From Tanytarsus gracilentus (taxonomy: Eukaryota > Arthropoda > Insecta > Diptera > Chironomidae): a stretch of DNA of 64,000 nt. The stretch lies in NCBI GenBank assembly GCA_038502055.1, contig JAXRKN010000033.1, positions 248,001 through 312,000 of the forward strand, given 5' to 3'. Under the pieces are notes generated by a model. It saw only the letters and a list, made by a program, of their open reading frames with translations. It was not told the origin of the DNA and did not search any database. Position numbers and translations under genes: made by a program. Of the stretch, positions 1 through 12,880 are shown one piece after another. The first letter of the stretch is position 1. Every line of letters starts with the position of its first letter.

Positions 1-34
1 TCTTCTTTGCGTGAATCTCAAGGTCTTCATACTT

Positions 35-634
35 TCACACATAAGCCGGCATAAACCGACAATAAAATTGTACCAGAGTTAGATGAGCATCCAACTTCAT
101 GGCAATTAAAGCCATTTGTGTGGATGAAAAAGCGTGTTTTATGGCTACACTGGGACTCAGTCGAGCTTGAATGTTCTGATTAAAAGCTTTCAAGGCTTTT
201 ACCAACTCAACAGCAGCAGCAACTACCAAGGAAATGTTCATAAATTAACGTTGCATGCAAGAGCAAAACTTTCCAATGAATTTGAGTCAGACGAGCAGTG
301 TATAAAGTAAGAGAAATGAGTGTAGCATAAAATTGAAAAGCTCTTCGTGTAAATGATTTGATAAATGACTGCAACACTTCAATGTATTACAATTACTGGC
401 TTACGATATATTCCAACTGCATGCTGGAATTGATTAATGCGATTTTGAGCTCTGAATCTTCATTGTTTCTCTTCCCACGGATGTAAACATCGCCATTAGG
501 CAGACAGACGTTACTTTATCCCTTGATATCGGCGATGTTGACTTGACATAGTAAAAAACCCCGACGTCCGTTCTAGAAATGTCAAACGTGCCGTCTTGGT
601 GGTTGATGCCAACATTTTTTGCTTTCGTGCAGAC
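35..634 (-). CDS. possible exons of an unrecognised gene, partial
   Basis: Two open stretches on the minus strand might be exons of a gene running off the left edge. The first (634 down to 515) follows an acceptor-like TTTAG, encodes 40 residues without a stop (includes DGTFDISRTDVGVFYYVKST) and ends at a GTAACG donor. The second (about 241 down to 35-46) encodes a helical alanine- and leucine-rich stretch that includes VELVKALKAFNQNIQARL. I do not recognise either peptide, and the phases between them could not be reconciled with certainty. They could be exons of two genes, or chance. Confidence 0.25.
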
Positions 635-3600
635 CTAAATTTTTATTTCAAACATCACTTAGATTAAAATTATAAAATTTAATCTCGGATTTAAAATTAA
701 AAAAATTTAATCTCGGATTTAAATTTAAATCTCATTAGTTACTTTTAAATATATTTAAATCTATCTTCCCGTCTAAACTTCCAAATTATTTACAAAAATA
801 CTTTTTGTTTATTTCATTCAGATCTCTCCATAATCCCTCTAAAAATAATTTACCAACAAAATGTAACTTCACTTCAGTAATTGCCAATCAATTTTCTCGT
901 AATACTTTTTCCTTACTAAAAAATGAAAACGTATATTTTTACTTTTCCACATCGATGCAGAAAAATTGTTTCGGAGAAGGAGAAAAAAAGTTTTTCGTTG
1001 AAGAAGAAAGATTTATTTACATAAATGACATATTTTGGCTCCTTCGCTTCCAATAACACATGCGAATGAATTTATTTTGAATGTATATTTAAACTTCTCT
1101 TTCGCATCGCACAAAACATAAAATCCTATTCAAATTCCCATAAATCTTTTTCCTCTTGCTCGTTCGCTTCCTTTTGGTTTTTTTTGCGAGCACACAAAAC
1201 GGCATCAAGTTTTTTTTCACTTTTCTCATGCATGAAACTCTCGCGACCTCCTTCTTTTCTCGTCAGCCAAACACACAGCCAGGAGATATTTGGAAGTAAT
1301 TTGAGGCTCACGTTACACTCGACAAAAGGCAACACACAATTGCCATTTTTCCCATGCACTCTACAATGTATGACTTCGAAAAGCGATATGTGGAGACATG
1401 CTGAGGGGGTTTTTGTGGGGAGAAAAAAATTCTTGTTCGCAGTTGATTTATGACGATAAAGTCAATTTGTATGGCAAGGATTTTAACATCAACAGAAATT
1501 GAGGGCGGCAAGGGGTGGGTTGAAAAAATATTTTAATAGACATCGTAATAAACGATACTCGTTGCCGCTCATGTTCAATTATCCTCGGCATATCGCTCAC
1601 TGCATGAATCGCATCGGAAGTTATAAACGGTTAATATTGTGAATTCAAAAAGACTGAGATTTATAGTTGAAAAGATGATTGTGGATGTCAGAGTTGTGAT
1701 GGATTAAGTTGAAGGAAAAATTGAAAGCACGAATTTTAATAAATTTAAAAAATGATTTTTTATTTCATTTTTTTTAAAAAAAAACTTTAAAAGTTTAAGA
1801 AACAAATAAAAATAGAAAATTAAATTCTTTACCTCAAACTTTCTGATGTTGAAAAATTAACAAATTAAATTATCTCAATCAGTTCATGCCACCGGAAAGT
1901 TCAACAAACTAGCACGTGTCACTCCCCCTCCAGCTATCGTTTTATAATTTTGTTCGGTATCGTAATGGATGGGAATTAATGCCAATTTGTAGCGTTTGGA
2001 AATAAACGAACCATAGCACAAGCCAATATCATCATTTTTTGCTTCTGTACGCTACTATGGCTGCCTCTCTCCACTATCCTTGTTTATTATCCTAATATCG
2101 AGTCCTTTATGCGATTTTTATGATGATAATTTATCATCGATCTCTTTGCCATTTCTCTCTGTATGTGTTTTGCTCATTTTATGGCCTTGAAAATGATTTT
2201 TTGGCCATCATCAGAAATATATGAAGAGACAATAAATGGCAATTAGATGATGTATGGAAAAGAGGGGTTGGCGACTTGTGATTTATTGAAAGTGTTTTAA
2301 AAATTTACAATGATTTTTATTTTTATTTAATTCTTTTTATCTCCCACAATAAAAACTTCATATCAAATTCTTAGAGCACAAAATTTAGTATGAGTTAAAG
2401 CGAGGAAGGTCGCTGAATGGAGAAATTTGATCGAAAATCCTCCACATAATGATTTATTTGACGCCACACGACGAGTCTCTATCGCATCCGCTTACGAGTT
2501 TCAAGCGCATAAGAGGGAGAAAGTGAAGAAAAAAATAAGGAACGATAGTGGTGGCGACGAGGGTGCATGGAATAAAAAATTTCAAATTCAATCTCGACAC
2601 AAAAAAAACTATTAAACTTTTACATATAGAATTTATAAAATTTCTACAATTTCAAACTCAAAATGAGTTTTTTTCTTGCACTGGAGGAGTTAAAAACAAT
2701 TTTTAAGTTATTTCATCGAAATTGTTTTCCTTCATTTATTCCCGAGAAACAAATTTAAAGTTAAATCGAAAAGAACGGAACGGCTGATGAGGCGGTGGTG
2801 TTTGTGTGTTCAATGGAAATGGTAAGAAGTTCTTGAATGAGCTGAGAGTGGAAAAAAATGAAATGAATTTTTCACAATAGTTTAATCTGCTCGAGCTTTC
2901 TGGTAAATAAATGCTGGTAAATATTGTTCAGTTTACTCGCTCTGATTGTGCAATATTTTTTTTTACTCTCAGCTTTGCGATTACAATTTGATATTGCAAT
3001 GGGAGAAGAAAGAATCGGGTTCAATTTGTAATGAAGTCACTGGAGAAATTTTTATCAAACTTTTAAATTGAAATTGTGATGAAAAAATCATAAAATGCTT
3101 CACTTTAATGGGTGTTGGAACTTTTTTTTATTGGTGTTCAAATTTGAAAAAGTTTTATGAGAAAATTTTAAAAGCATTTTTCAGAAATCAAATTGGTTCT
3201 TTTAATTTTTTTTATCTAAGAGAAAAACTATAAAAAAATTAATATTTTTCTCATTTTACACACCTTTTTGTCAGTTTTACCAATTTTTTTAAGGTGTGGA
3301 TTTAAATTTTAACATCTTCCATTTTTGAAAACTTTCAAAGCTTTCATCAATTTAAATTTTCCCATTTTATGATTTAAAATCTCCATTTTCTCAACTGAAA
3401 ATTGAATGATTCCGTTGGGTTATTAAATTTCATTTACAAATAAAACAAAAAGGAAATGAAATGCGGAGAGATAGAAAATGATATTCGAAGATTTATGCAA
3501 ATTTGCTTTTAGCTTGACAAGAATAAAAATTATTGTCTTTCACTCCGATGAAAATAAAAAAGAAGCGGGGGAAAACTTTTCAATAATAACAAAAGAATAA

Positions 3601-5678
3601 ATAAATTTTTCTTTCATTTCCCTCAAACTGATCAATAGCAAAAAAAATTTCACTCTTTTGTGTTCAATCGACTTTCTTGTTTCTTTTCAAAGAAGCATAA
3701 TATAAAATACATTATTCTCCAATAATAAAACAGAGGAGAGGGAGAAGAGTGGAATATCTATATGATAACGATGACAATATAAAAGCAATAGAAGTCAACT
3801 TCAATAATAACGAATACATAATTCTCTCACAGACGACAACCCATCCAACGGAGACATCTACGATGACGATTATCGTACATATTTTTCTGTAATAAAATAA
3901 ATATTTCCCAGCTCACTCCATGGTGCTTCCTTTCGATGATGAATTCTTCGATGGAGATGACTTGAGGGAGTTCTCAGTATTTTGACATGATAATATTTTT
4001 GTGAAATTATTTAAAATTTAAATAAAAACGTTAAAAATTTAAATTTTTATTTTTACTTTTTCAGTTAAAAATTTGAAATTTAATTTAGAATTTCTTAAAT
4101 AAATTTCATATTACTTTGGTTGTTCTTAAATAAAATTTAAAAAATAAAAAATCGTTAAAAATTCAAAATATTCTTCCCAAGAATCTCCCTTAAAACACAT
4201 CACGCAATAAATTGTATCCAACTGCTTCTTATCCATCGTTGTGTAACACAACACTCAATGTGCATCTCTATAGTCACATCATCAATCGAAGACGGATAGA
4301 CATGACGAAAGGAGAGCAATGGTGAGGCTGAAATAAATATTGATGGCTTCACCACACATAAGAGAGCATTCTATTCATTTTCAGTATAAATATGTGTGTG
4401 GTGTACCACATAAAAAGATATGAATTGCTCCCGCTCTTGAACCATTACCATCATCATCGTCATACACAAAAAAAATTATTATATTCTCTCTCAATTCTTG
4501 CTCAGTTCAATTCTCTCGTGAATGATATATTTTTGATTGGTATTTGAATGGAAATTGATTGAAATTGTCGAGACGAACGAGCGAGGGAGTGAGAGAGAGA
4601 GAGAGTAAAAAAGGTTCAAATAATAAAAATGAATGGATGGCACATAGAAATACTCTGCGTGTATGATGATGATAAGAATAGGGATTTCGTTTATTTTTTT
4701 AAGCAATTTTTTCAGCTCTATTCATTCTCTTAATTGTCCCCCAAAAAAAAGAGATTGGGAACATATCAGAGAGCTTGATTGTATGATATTAAATCTTCTA
4801 AAAATAGCGCTCTAAATTTTATCTGAAATGAAAATCTCACGAGAACATCTCATATTTACTTTTTTTCAGTTTCGTGTGATTCGTCACATTGACACGGTTC
4901 ACTGAGTTTTTGTAGGTGATTGATTAGAAATTGATTAAAAAGTCGAATGTGCAAGGGATTGAATCTTTTTTAAAATGGCTTCAATTTTTGATATTTGATG
5001 TATCAAAAAATTTATCTGAAAACATCAAATAATTAAGATTTTTAATCCTCCTCAAAATCACTCAACTTTTTACACTCAAAGGCCTGAAAATTCGTAGTTA
5101 AACTTTTTTATAAAAACTTCTTAGTAAATTTTAATAAAAAAGATCAACATTTAATTCACGAATATTGTTAACGAATATTTGATAATATTTCAAAGTCACA
5201 CACCTACAAAAAAAAATTAAATTCTACATTCTTTTTACAAAAAACCCACCTTAAAAGTGCTCTTCCTATATAATCAAAGCTCATTTGCAATGTAAATTGC
5301 ATACTTGACCCTTTCGACAAATTGAATTGAGTTGAGTGTCTTGTGTGAAAATATGCGCTCAACAAGCTTCTATTTAGACCGTACTTGACCTCGATTGGCC
5401 TTGAGGAATTCTCTTTTTTTATTTTTTCGGGAAGCCTCTCATGTCGATAATCAACTCTCTTGAAATTGATATAGCATTATCAAATATTTCTGTTTTAGCT
5501 TCGAACCATTTATCATCTCAGCTGTTTCGTTCGTCACAGTGACACACATTTTTTTCTGTATGCAAGCCTCTTTCAATTTTTTAAGCGACTAAAATAAATT
5601 TAATCTCTTCCATTAAATTTAGTGATTTTTTTGATAGTGAGTGTTTCGCTTTTGTGATTGGCAGTCGATTGGTGGACA
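635..5678. other. AT-rich stretch without a supported gene
   Basis: The short ORFs here overlap one another on both strands, have AT-driven composition and show no family motif or usable splice pattern. The last 100 bases before 5679 are probably the 5' leader of the AGXT2-like gene. I see no clear TATA box. Confidence 0.5.
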
Positions 5679-8600
5679 ATGTGGAATAGTTTGAGAGGTT
5701 AGTTGGTGATAACTTTCAGTTAAAAAATTATTTTAAAGACTTAGAGATGAAAAATAGGTAAAATAATTAATTTTTTTAATATTAATTTTTAATTATTCAA
5801 AAATAAAAATTATTAAGCGCAAAAAAATGAGTAAAAATTTTCACTTTACTTGAATAAAATAAATTTATTGCAACACGTGCTTTCAGCTAACACATTTTTG
5901 TTCAAATTTGAATTATTAATTTTCTTTATGTTAATTTTGTACAAACTTATTCTCAACAAATTTTTCAAGGCCAATATTTATTTTACAAAAACAATAAAAC
6001 TTATTTTCACATTTTATTACTCAACATATATTTTACTGAATTTAACAAATTTTTTACCGAATTTTAAAAATATTGTCTTGGATTTAAAACTTTTGAGTAC
6101 AGAAAATTGTTTGTTCCCAAAAATTAATTTCCCATTTGATTGAATTTTCTGAAAGAAGCTTTCATTTCATTATTTTTGTATAAATATTTGAAACCCATTT
6201 AAATGTCATTATCAACACATTTAACCACTTAATCTAATCTCAGGTTCGAAATTAAATTAAAATCATTCGCTTCAATCAACTCCATTATCACAAATCCCAA
6301 ACATCTTAATGAACAAAGACAAAATTATTTTCGACAGTGCTTTATTGTTGCATGCTAATTGAGCGAGCATACAATACAAATTGAAATCGGTCGATACACT
6401 CGGATAAATATTGGTCTCCTCCCATCCAATTTAAATCAGACAGAGTTGAGAGTTTGTAACATAAATTTTTAAACTAAATATAGACGCACAAACACACAGA
6501 CAAAGTTCTCTAATTGAACAGTCAACATTTGCATAGTTTTAATTGATCCTATTTAAACAGCTGGTGCTGGCAGTTACGCCAGAAGGACTGTGACTACTAA
6601 TTTTCTCCCTCCGCAAAAACAACAAAAGTGTCAACTTGCACAATACAATGGACCGAGCTATGAGAATGTTCTTGAGCTTCGAAAGCAATTTGTTACTCCA
6701 TCGGCAGTTCCTTTTTATAGGAAGCCGCTTCTAATCCACAAGGGTGAAATGCAGTTTTTATACGACCATAAAGGAACAAAATACTTGGATATGTTTGCGG
6801 GAATTGTTACGGTCTCGGTCGGCCATTGTCATCCGTGAGTAAAATCAGAAGCGTTGACGTTGTAAAAAATCTCTTTCGTTCAACAGAAAAGTTAATGCGG
6901 CTTTAGAGGAGCAAATAAAGACTTTATGGCACACGACGTGTATCTACATGCATCCGAAGATTTTCCAATATGCGGAGAAATTGGCATCAAAATTGCCCGG
7001 TGACCTCAATGTCGTCTATTTCACCAACTCCGGCTCAGAGGCGAACGACTTGGCAATCCTTTTGGCACGTTTATATACGAAAAATTATGACATCATAACC
7101 TTGAAGAATTCTTATCATGGAGCATCGACCAGTTGTATGGGCTTAACAGGTTGGTAGAGTTTTATTGAGTTTATCATCAAACTGTGGAGTGTTAAAACGT
7201 ATTTTTCAATTTATTTAATACAATTTTTATTAACTAATTTTTTCTGAATATTTTAAAACAAATTTAATTTTTTTTGAATGTTCCTAAACCTTTCGAGATA
7301 TTTTGCAAGTACATTCTCATTTTACAATTTTACAAATTTCAAACATTTTTCTCCTTTTAAAGCGCATTCAACTTGGCATTATCCACTGCCCGGTGTGAGT
7401 AATGGTGTGGTTCATGCGATGAACGCGGATCCTTATGCTGGCATTTGGGGTGGCAAAAATTGTCGAGATTCGCCGGTGCAAACAAACCGTAATTGCGATT
7501 GCCCAGCTGGGAAATGTTTTGCCGAAGATAATTATATTAATCAACTCGAGACTGAATTTAAATATTCATTGCCAAAGGGCAAATGCGCTGCTATGTTTGC
7601 GGAATCAATTCAGGGAGTGGGCGGAACCGTGCAATTCCCGAGAAATTATTTGAAGAGAGCTATTGACATTGTCCATGCTAATGGCGGTCTTTTTGTAAGT
7701 GATGAAGTACAAACGGGATTCGGACGAACGGGAGAGCATTATTGGGGCTTCGAAGGACATCAAATTGTGCCCGATATTGTAACAATGGCCAAAGGCATTG
7801 GAAATGGTTTTCCACTCGGCGCCGTTGTCACAACGCCGAAAATTGCTCAAGTTCTGACTGAGGCCTTGCATTTTAATACATTCAGTGGCAATCCTCTTGC
7901 ATGCGCTGTAGGCATGGCGGTGTTAGATGTAAGTCCCATTAAGCACAACTCATCAATCATTCATCTTCGTCATCCGCTTTATAGAGATAATTCTATGCTA
8001 TACATTTCACTTCGGCACTGACATAATTATGCATAATGAACGTTCATTATTGATGACTTGAAACTTTGATAATAATTCAGGTGATTGACGAGGAGAATTT
8101 ACAGCAAAATGCTCTCGAAGTCGGAACGTACCTGCTCAAGGGATTTGAGAGTTTACGTGATAAATATGGCGATATTATTGGCGATGTTCGTGGAAAGGTA
8201 AGAAGATGAATTTAATTATACTTTAGCCTCGCTCACACCACCACCCTCACTCGATTTGCCGCCCACCGCATCAAACATGGGATTATTAAAGGCACGATTG
8301 ACATCCTCAATACTTTGATCCGTTCCAAAATGCAAATCTACTTCCATGACGCTATTGTTATCATCCGTCGACATCATTTCCGCTCCACTCGCTAGCAATT
8401 GAGTGTTGTCGAAGCGATCGAAGAACACATCGGATGGATGCAGGAACTGACGATTTCTTATCATCGCCATCAAGCGTGGAATATGTCTGTCATCGTAATA
8501 GCCGATATAAATCAGTGTCATAAACAACGTCACCAGGAAGAATGTCCAGAAAATGAATGAGAGAACGTGACCACTCGCGTTGGGTGTGAAAGGCAGTCCG

Positions 8601-10993
8601 GAGATGAAATAAAATTTTGATAGGTCTACAAAAAGATTTTTAAGAACTCGAAAGTGATTTTATATGCACTCACTTTTATAAAAGTCATTCAAGACTGAAA
8701 CCTTTAAATGTTCCATGAGTCGTGTACTCTGCTCATTATATTCATATCGATCGACAATAATGAGCTGTAAGTACAACTGTTGTTGCTCATTGCGAGTCAC
8801 ACTGACATGATGAACGATTTTCTCTCGATCAACAGCACTTGTTGCAGCTCCATTCATGATGGCTGTGTACAATAATGTTGGAAAATCAATGGGGAAAAAG
8901 GAATGCGGAAAAATTGCGGAGTGAGTGAGAGAAAAGTAAATAAATAAAAGCAGTTTTATTGACTTTTGTATGCAAATATTATGAACAGCAGCAGCAGCAG
9001 TAGTTAGAAGCAATATTGGCAATGCAATAAATGCACAAATGTAAACTCTTCATCATCGACATTATTAAAATGGCTAAAGAGAAAATTATGTCAGTCATTT
9101 GGAAAATGGTCGAAGGCAGTTTCAAATTTGAGATAGAAAAAGTTTTTGTCGGTTTGGATTTGATTGAAGGATTTTCGTGAAATTTTCAAAACTACATCAC
9201 TTAAATATATTTAGAAATTGGGGCAAGCCGAAACTTTTCACTCAATTTACTTATAAAGAAATTCTTAGAAGTTGCATGAAATTCAATGTGAAGTCTGTGA
9301 ACTGTTTTTGATGTTTAAATTTCACGAGAATTGTTTACAAAACTTAGCTTGAACTCGACAGGTCCAAATTTCCAGGAATATTTCGCTTTGATTTGATTTA
9401 AAACTTTTCGTGCAAAATTCAACTTTAATTCAACCAATCATCAGTTCATGAATCTTGCAACATTGCTTCTTACCTTTCTCAATTTTCTCTTTGAATGCAG
9501 CAAAATTGAAATTATTGATTGAATCGATTTTCATGTGGAACATTGCACCGCACTCGAGACAACAATGACCGATGGGTTTGATGGGATCGCTACAGTGCGG
9601 TATTGGTTGACAGAATGGCTTTTCATTCGCACACAAAATCTCGCGCAATGTATCGACTTTCTCATGGCAAACACATTTGTCGCCATCATTGCATGAACTC
9701 TCACGAAGCAGCAGTTCTTGGGTGCTTTTGAATGTGGACTGAGCGGAGGTTGAGTAGAGAAAATCTTTGAATTCATTCAATGACATTACTCGACCCGCAA
9801 TTGCGATGGTCTTGAATGTCAAAATTGGAAGTGATTGCATGTCCACGACGTATGAATTATTGATGGGAAAAATGATTTCGTCATTGTCGCATGGAATTCG
9901 TTCGTCATGCGGTGTCGCTGAATTTATCAATGAATGTCCATCCAATTCATCTGGATCACGTGCTTGCACCCAATTCGATGCGGAGAGCCATGGAGTCTGA
10001 ATGACACTCTTGTAAATTCTCGTTGCATTCGGTCGACATTTTGAGTCAGTTTCACGGAAGTTGAGTGACGTCTGACGATTCAAAATGAAGCCGCCATTTT
10101 TCGGCAAAATTATCCCTTTCATTGTGAAGTTGGACAACTTTATGAGCTCATAACTCTCCTGCGGAAATAGTAATGCGTCGGATGAGCAAGGCGTCCCTTC
10201 ACCCTCCCAATTCTCCGCATCGACAACATTTGTTCTCTGCTGCCAAATTATACGACGGCTCTCAACACACTCAACTAATAATAAAATCATGCCGACAACC
10301 GAAATTAACAAAATTAAACGAAATTGATTCATCGCGGCTGCTCGCATGTGGAAACTGCACCGAGACTAAAATTGAACTAAAACTGAAATGAGAGCCACAA
10401 ACTGATTCCGAAATTAATTATGTAGAAAAGTGGATGATATGCGAGTGAGTGAGTGAGTGAGTGAGGGAGGCGGATTTAAATCAATTAGATAAAGCCATGT
10501 ACATGGCTGCGGTGGCACTGTGTGGATAGTCACAGGGGTTACAATCTGCACTTAATTGCCAATATCTTTCACAATTACCGTTTCTCACTTCTCTTCCTCG
10601 CAAATGTGTAATTAGACGAAATAAATCACTGACGGCTCTGAATTTGTTGTAAAATTTTGCATTTCTCACCATCACAGGGCTTGATGATCGGAGTGGAAAT
10701 GGTTGAAAACGCCTCAAGCCGCAAACCTTTAAACGCAAACAGCTTCGGTGACATTTGGGAGCGTTGTAAGGACAATGGTGTGCTGCTCGGCAAGGGCGGC
10801 ATCAATGGCAATGTAAGTTAAATATTTAACGACTTTTAACAAACTGAAAATTTCGAAATGCTAATTAAAATTAACCACACACACCCAAAAACAGGTCTTC
10901 CGCATTAAACCGCCGATGTGTATTACGAACGAGGATGCCGATTTGACTCTGAATGTCTTCGAAGGCGCTGTTAAGAATCAGTTGAATAATTAA
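5679..10993 (+). CDS. AGXT2: mitochondrial alanine--glyoxylate aminotransferase 2-like (7 exons)
   Basis: Exons are 5679-5697, 6561-6834, 6887-7149, 7363-7928, 8081-8197, 10678-10812 and 10895-10993; all junctions are GT-AG and the phases agree, giving 490 aa (human AGXT2 is about 514). It is a class III PLP-dependent aminotransferase, expected to use alanine and glyoxylate or related amino acids in the mitochondrial matrix. The N terminus MWNSLRAGAGSYARR is an Arg-rich, acid-free presequence and is encoded across a 19-nt first exon. Visible motifs are SGSEAND and SYHGAS (cofactor binding), DEVQTGFGRTG, and MAKGIGNGFPLG with the Schiff-base lysine at about residue 329 (codon at 7791). The C terminus carries GLMIGVEMV and LLGKGG. 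Intron 5 (8198-10677) contains the antisense amnionless gene. The 19-nt exon is inferred from phase and fit; the other exons are firm. Confidence 0.93.
8211..8216 (-). promoter_or_regulatory. poly(A) signal ATTAAA overlapping the amnionless stop
   Basis: Read on the minus strand, ATTAAA begins at the last A of the amnionless TAA. Cleavage 10-30 nt further would fall on or just inside the antisense AGXT2 exon 5 (ends 8197) and its 5' splice site. Confidence 0.4.
8216..10347 (-). CDS. AMN: amnionless (3 exons), nested antisense in an AGXT2 intron
   Basis: Exons on the minus strand are 10347-9474, 8862-8674 and 8625-8216, with phase-1 introns, giving 490 aa (human AMN is 453). Amnionless is a type I membrane protein that anchors cubilin and drives its endocytosis. 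A signal peptide (hydrophobic LILLISVVGMILLLVECVES) precedes the conserved ectodomain (RIIWQQRTNVVDAENWEGEG, then PCSSDALLFP). A cysteine-rich VWC-like segment follows at about residues 216-268 (CVCHEK ... HCCLECG). A single transmembrane helix lies at about 375-398. The cytoplasmic tail has FNNPMF (467-472), matching the family's FxNPxF signal for Dab2/ARH-type adaptors; vertebrate AMN has two, and I see one. Translation may start at Met1 or at Met6 (MNQFRL). The whole gene lies between AGXT2 exons 5 and 6. Confidence 0.9.
10443..10466. repeat. GAGT tetranucleotide microsatellite
   Basis: About six perfect GAGT units lie in intron 5 of the AGXT2-like gene, just upstream of the amnionless start. 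Confidence 0.85.
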
Positions 10994-11023
10994 TCTGAAT
11001 AGATTAATTTTAATATTTGAACA

Positions 11024-11029
11024 ATTAAA
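11024..11029 (+). promoter_or_regulatory. poly(A) signal ATTAAA of the AGXT2-like gene
   Basis: A variant poly(A) hexamer lies 31 nt after the stop codon at 10991-10993. It would give a very short 3' UTR. Confidence 0.45.
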
Positions 11030-12561
11030 GGAGGAAACGAAAAAGGGACTGCTTATCCTTTCTCTCTTTCATCCGCAGCTAAAAAATTGTTATTTTCCTC
11101 GTTTTTGGCTTTTGTTTTAGGTTAATTTTCATTATGTTGTGCTTTCAGCAATATAATCCGAAAAGGAGAAGTAAAAAGTTAACATTTAGTCGTTAAAACT
11201 GGAAGGGAGAAAAACTTCAGCACTTAGCGTGACCACACGAGGGTCTATTAGCATTTCGAGAAATAAATTCAAATGTGACTTCGAAATGAGAGTTTTTTTT
11301 TTGTTAATGTGGTCGAGGCATTAAGAGATCCCTTTTAAGATTATCATAATGAGGTGTCGGAAGTTGGCCATGTAAAGTTCTCTTTGGTGAGTGATGATGG
11401 AGGAAATTTACTATGAAAATAGCAGTAAAATTGGGTTGAGGGTGATTTGTGGATATTTTGAAGTGTTTAATTTATTTTAAGGACTTTTAATGAAACATGA
11501 TGGAATTTGAAATTCTTGGATTGAACTAAAAAAAAAGTTCAAAAATTTCACATCATAAAAATTATTCGAATAATTTTTTTTAAATAATTCTCATTAAAAA
11601 ATCAAGAAAAAGATTCTCGATTATCCAAAGCGGTGCTGAATACTTATGAAACTTTAAAATTATTCAAAATCCTTTTGCCAAGATCTTCCGCTTCTTCTTC
11701 TTCTTCTTCCTTAATTATTTATTTCACAACTCAACTTCTTTCAATGGCAATATTTTTTCACTCCACTTGCTAAGCAGCAAAAAAGTCTCATTTTCATCCA
11801 GCTCGCGTTGCCTTGGATTATTATAGAAGCAAATTGAAAATGAGTACAGGAAATTAAACATTTTTACCCCGTTGCGCTTAACACTGCCAAGCAGTGCTGC
11901 TTCGAGTTGAAGGCGAGTACTTAAAGCTCATAAAAAGCGCGTGCAGAATGCGAGAGAGGAAACTTATTATAATTTATTTTAATTTAAATTTATGTGCTCA
12001 ATGGCGTTCATCTCTGGCAGTTCCATAAGACACTTTTCGCTAACATTTTTGAGTTTTTATCACTATCCTTCCCCCTTAAATGAGCGATGTCTTGGGATGG
12101 AAATTTATCATGTCTTAATTCTTTTGAAATGAAGATGAAAAATGCAAAATAGCTTTCATAATTAAGTGATATTAAAATATTTTTCTTTTCTTCCATTTTA
12201 ATCCTCCCAATTCTTAGAGACGTCTGTGTTTTATTGACGCACACCACAAACGTGGGAGGCAAAAGCGACAGGAAATTTTTCTGTCAACAAAACATTTTTA
12301 ACGTTAATGCCATTCGACATTCACGTTTTTGGCAGGCCCGGAATTAACTAGAAAATATTGAGTGGCGACTTTTTTTATGTTGTTTGAGTGTATTAAAAAT
12401 TTAAAAGTATGAATATTTTTTTGAAATTCTAATTAAAGAAAAATAATCAAACATTTCTTGGAAAAATATTATGACTTAATTACATATAAATTCAACATTT
12501 TTTTCCATCCCATGACTCAGGATATTTAAAAAACACCTAAGAATTGAAAAAAATTACCTTT
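11030..12561. other. intergenic, no supported gene
   Basis: AT-rich sequence with a short TTC run near 11692-11708. The ORF-like stretches have no recognisable motif. Confidence 0.5.
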
Positions 12562-12880
12562 AAATTCCCAACTCCTGGGAAATTCCCAACACTTGGGAAA
12601 TTCCCAACACCTGGGAAATTCCCAACACCTGGGAAATTCCCAACACCTGGGAAATTCCCAACATCTGGGAAATTCCCAACACCTGGGAAATTCCCAACTC
12701 CTGGGAAATTCCCACCTCCTGGGAAATTCCCAACACCTGGGAAATTCCCAACTCCTGGGAAATTCCCAACTCCTGGGAAATTCCCAACTCCTGGGAAATT
12801 CCCAACTCCTGGGAAATTCCCAACTCCTGGGAAATTCCCAACTCCTGGGAAATTCCCAACACCTGGGAAATTTCCAACTC
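12562..12880. repeat. 18-bp minisatellite of GGGAAATTCCC palindromes
   Basis: About 17 head-to-tail copies of GGGAAATTCCCAACWCCT, with variation almost confined to one or two positions in the spacer (acacct, actcct, acatct, acctcct). The 11-bp core GGGAAATTCCC is a perfect palindrome in nearly every copy, so one core sits every 18 bp. Since 18 is a multiple of three, long ORFs appear in several frames on both strands; they are artefacts. The core fits the general Rel/NF-kappaB consensus GGGRNWYYCC. Confidence 0.97.

Noticed and set aside
487..536. Plus-strand peptide across an AACATCGCC/GGCGATGTT inverted repeat
   Set aside because: The frame is short, closed by stops on both sides and without a start; the minus-strand reading is no worse.
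6590..6592. GTG as start of the aminotransferase
   Set aside because: The codon lies inside a spliced exon that begins at 6561 after an acceptor; an ATG in a 19-nt upstream exon fits the phase and gives a mitochondrial presequence.
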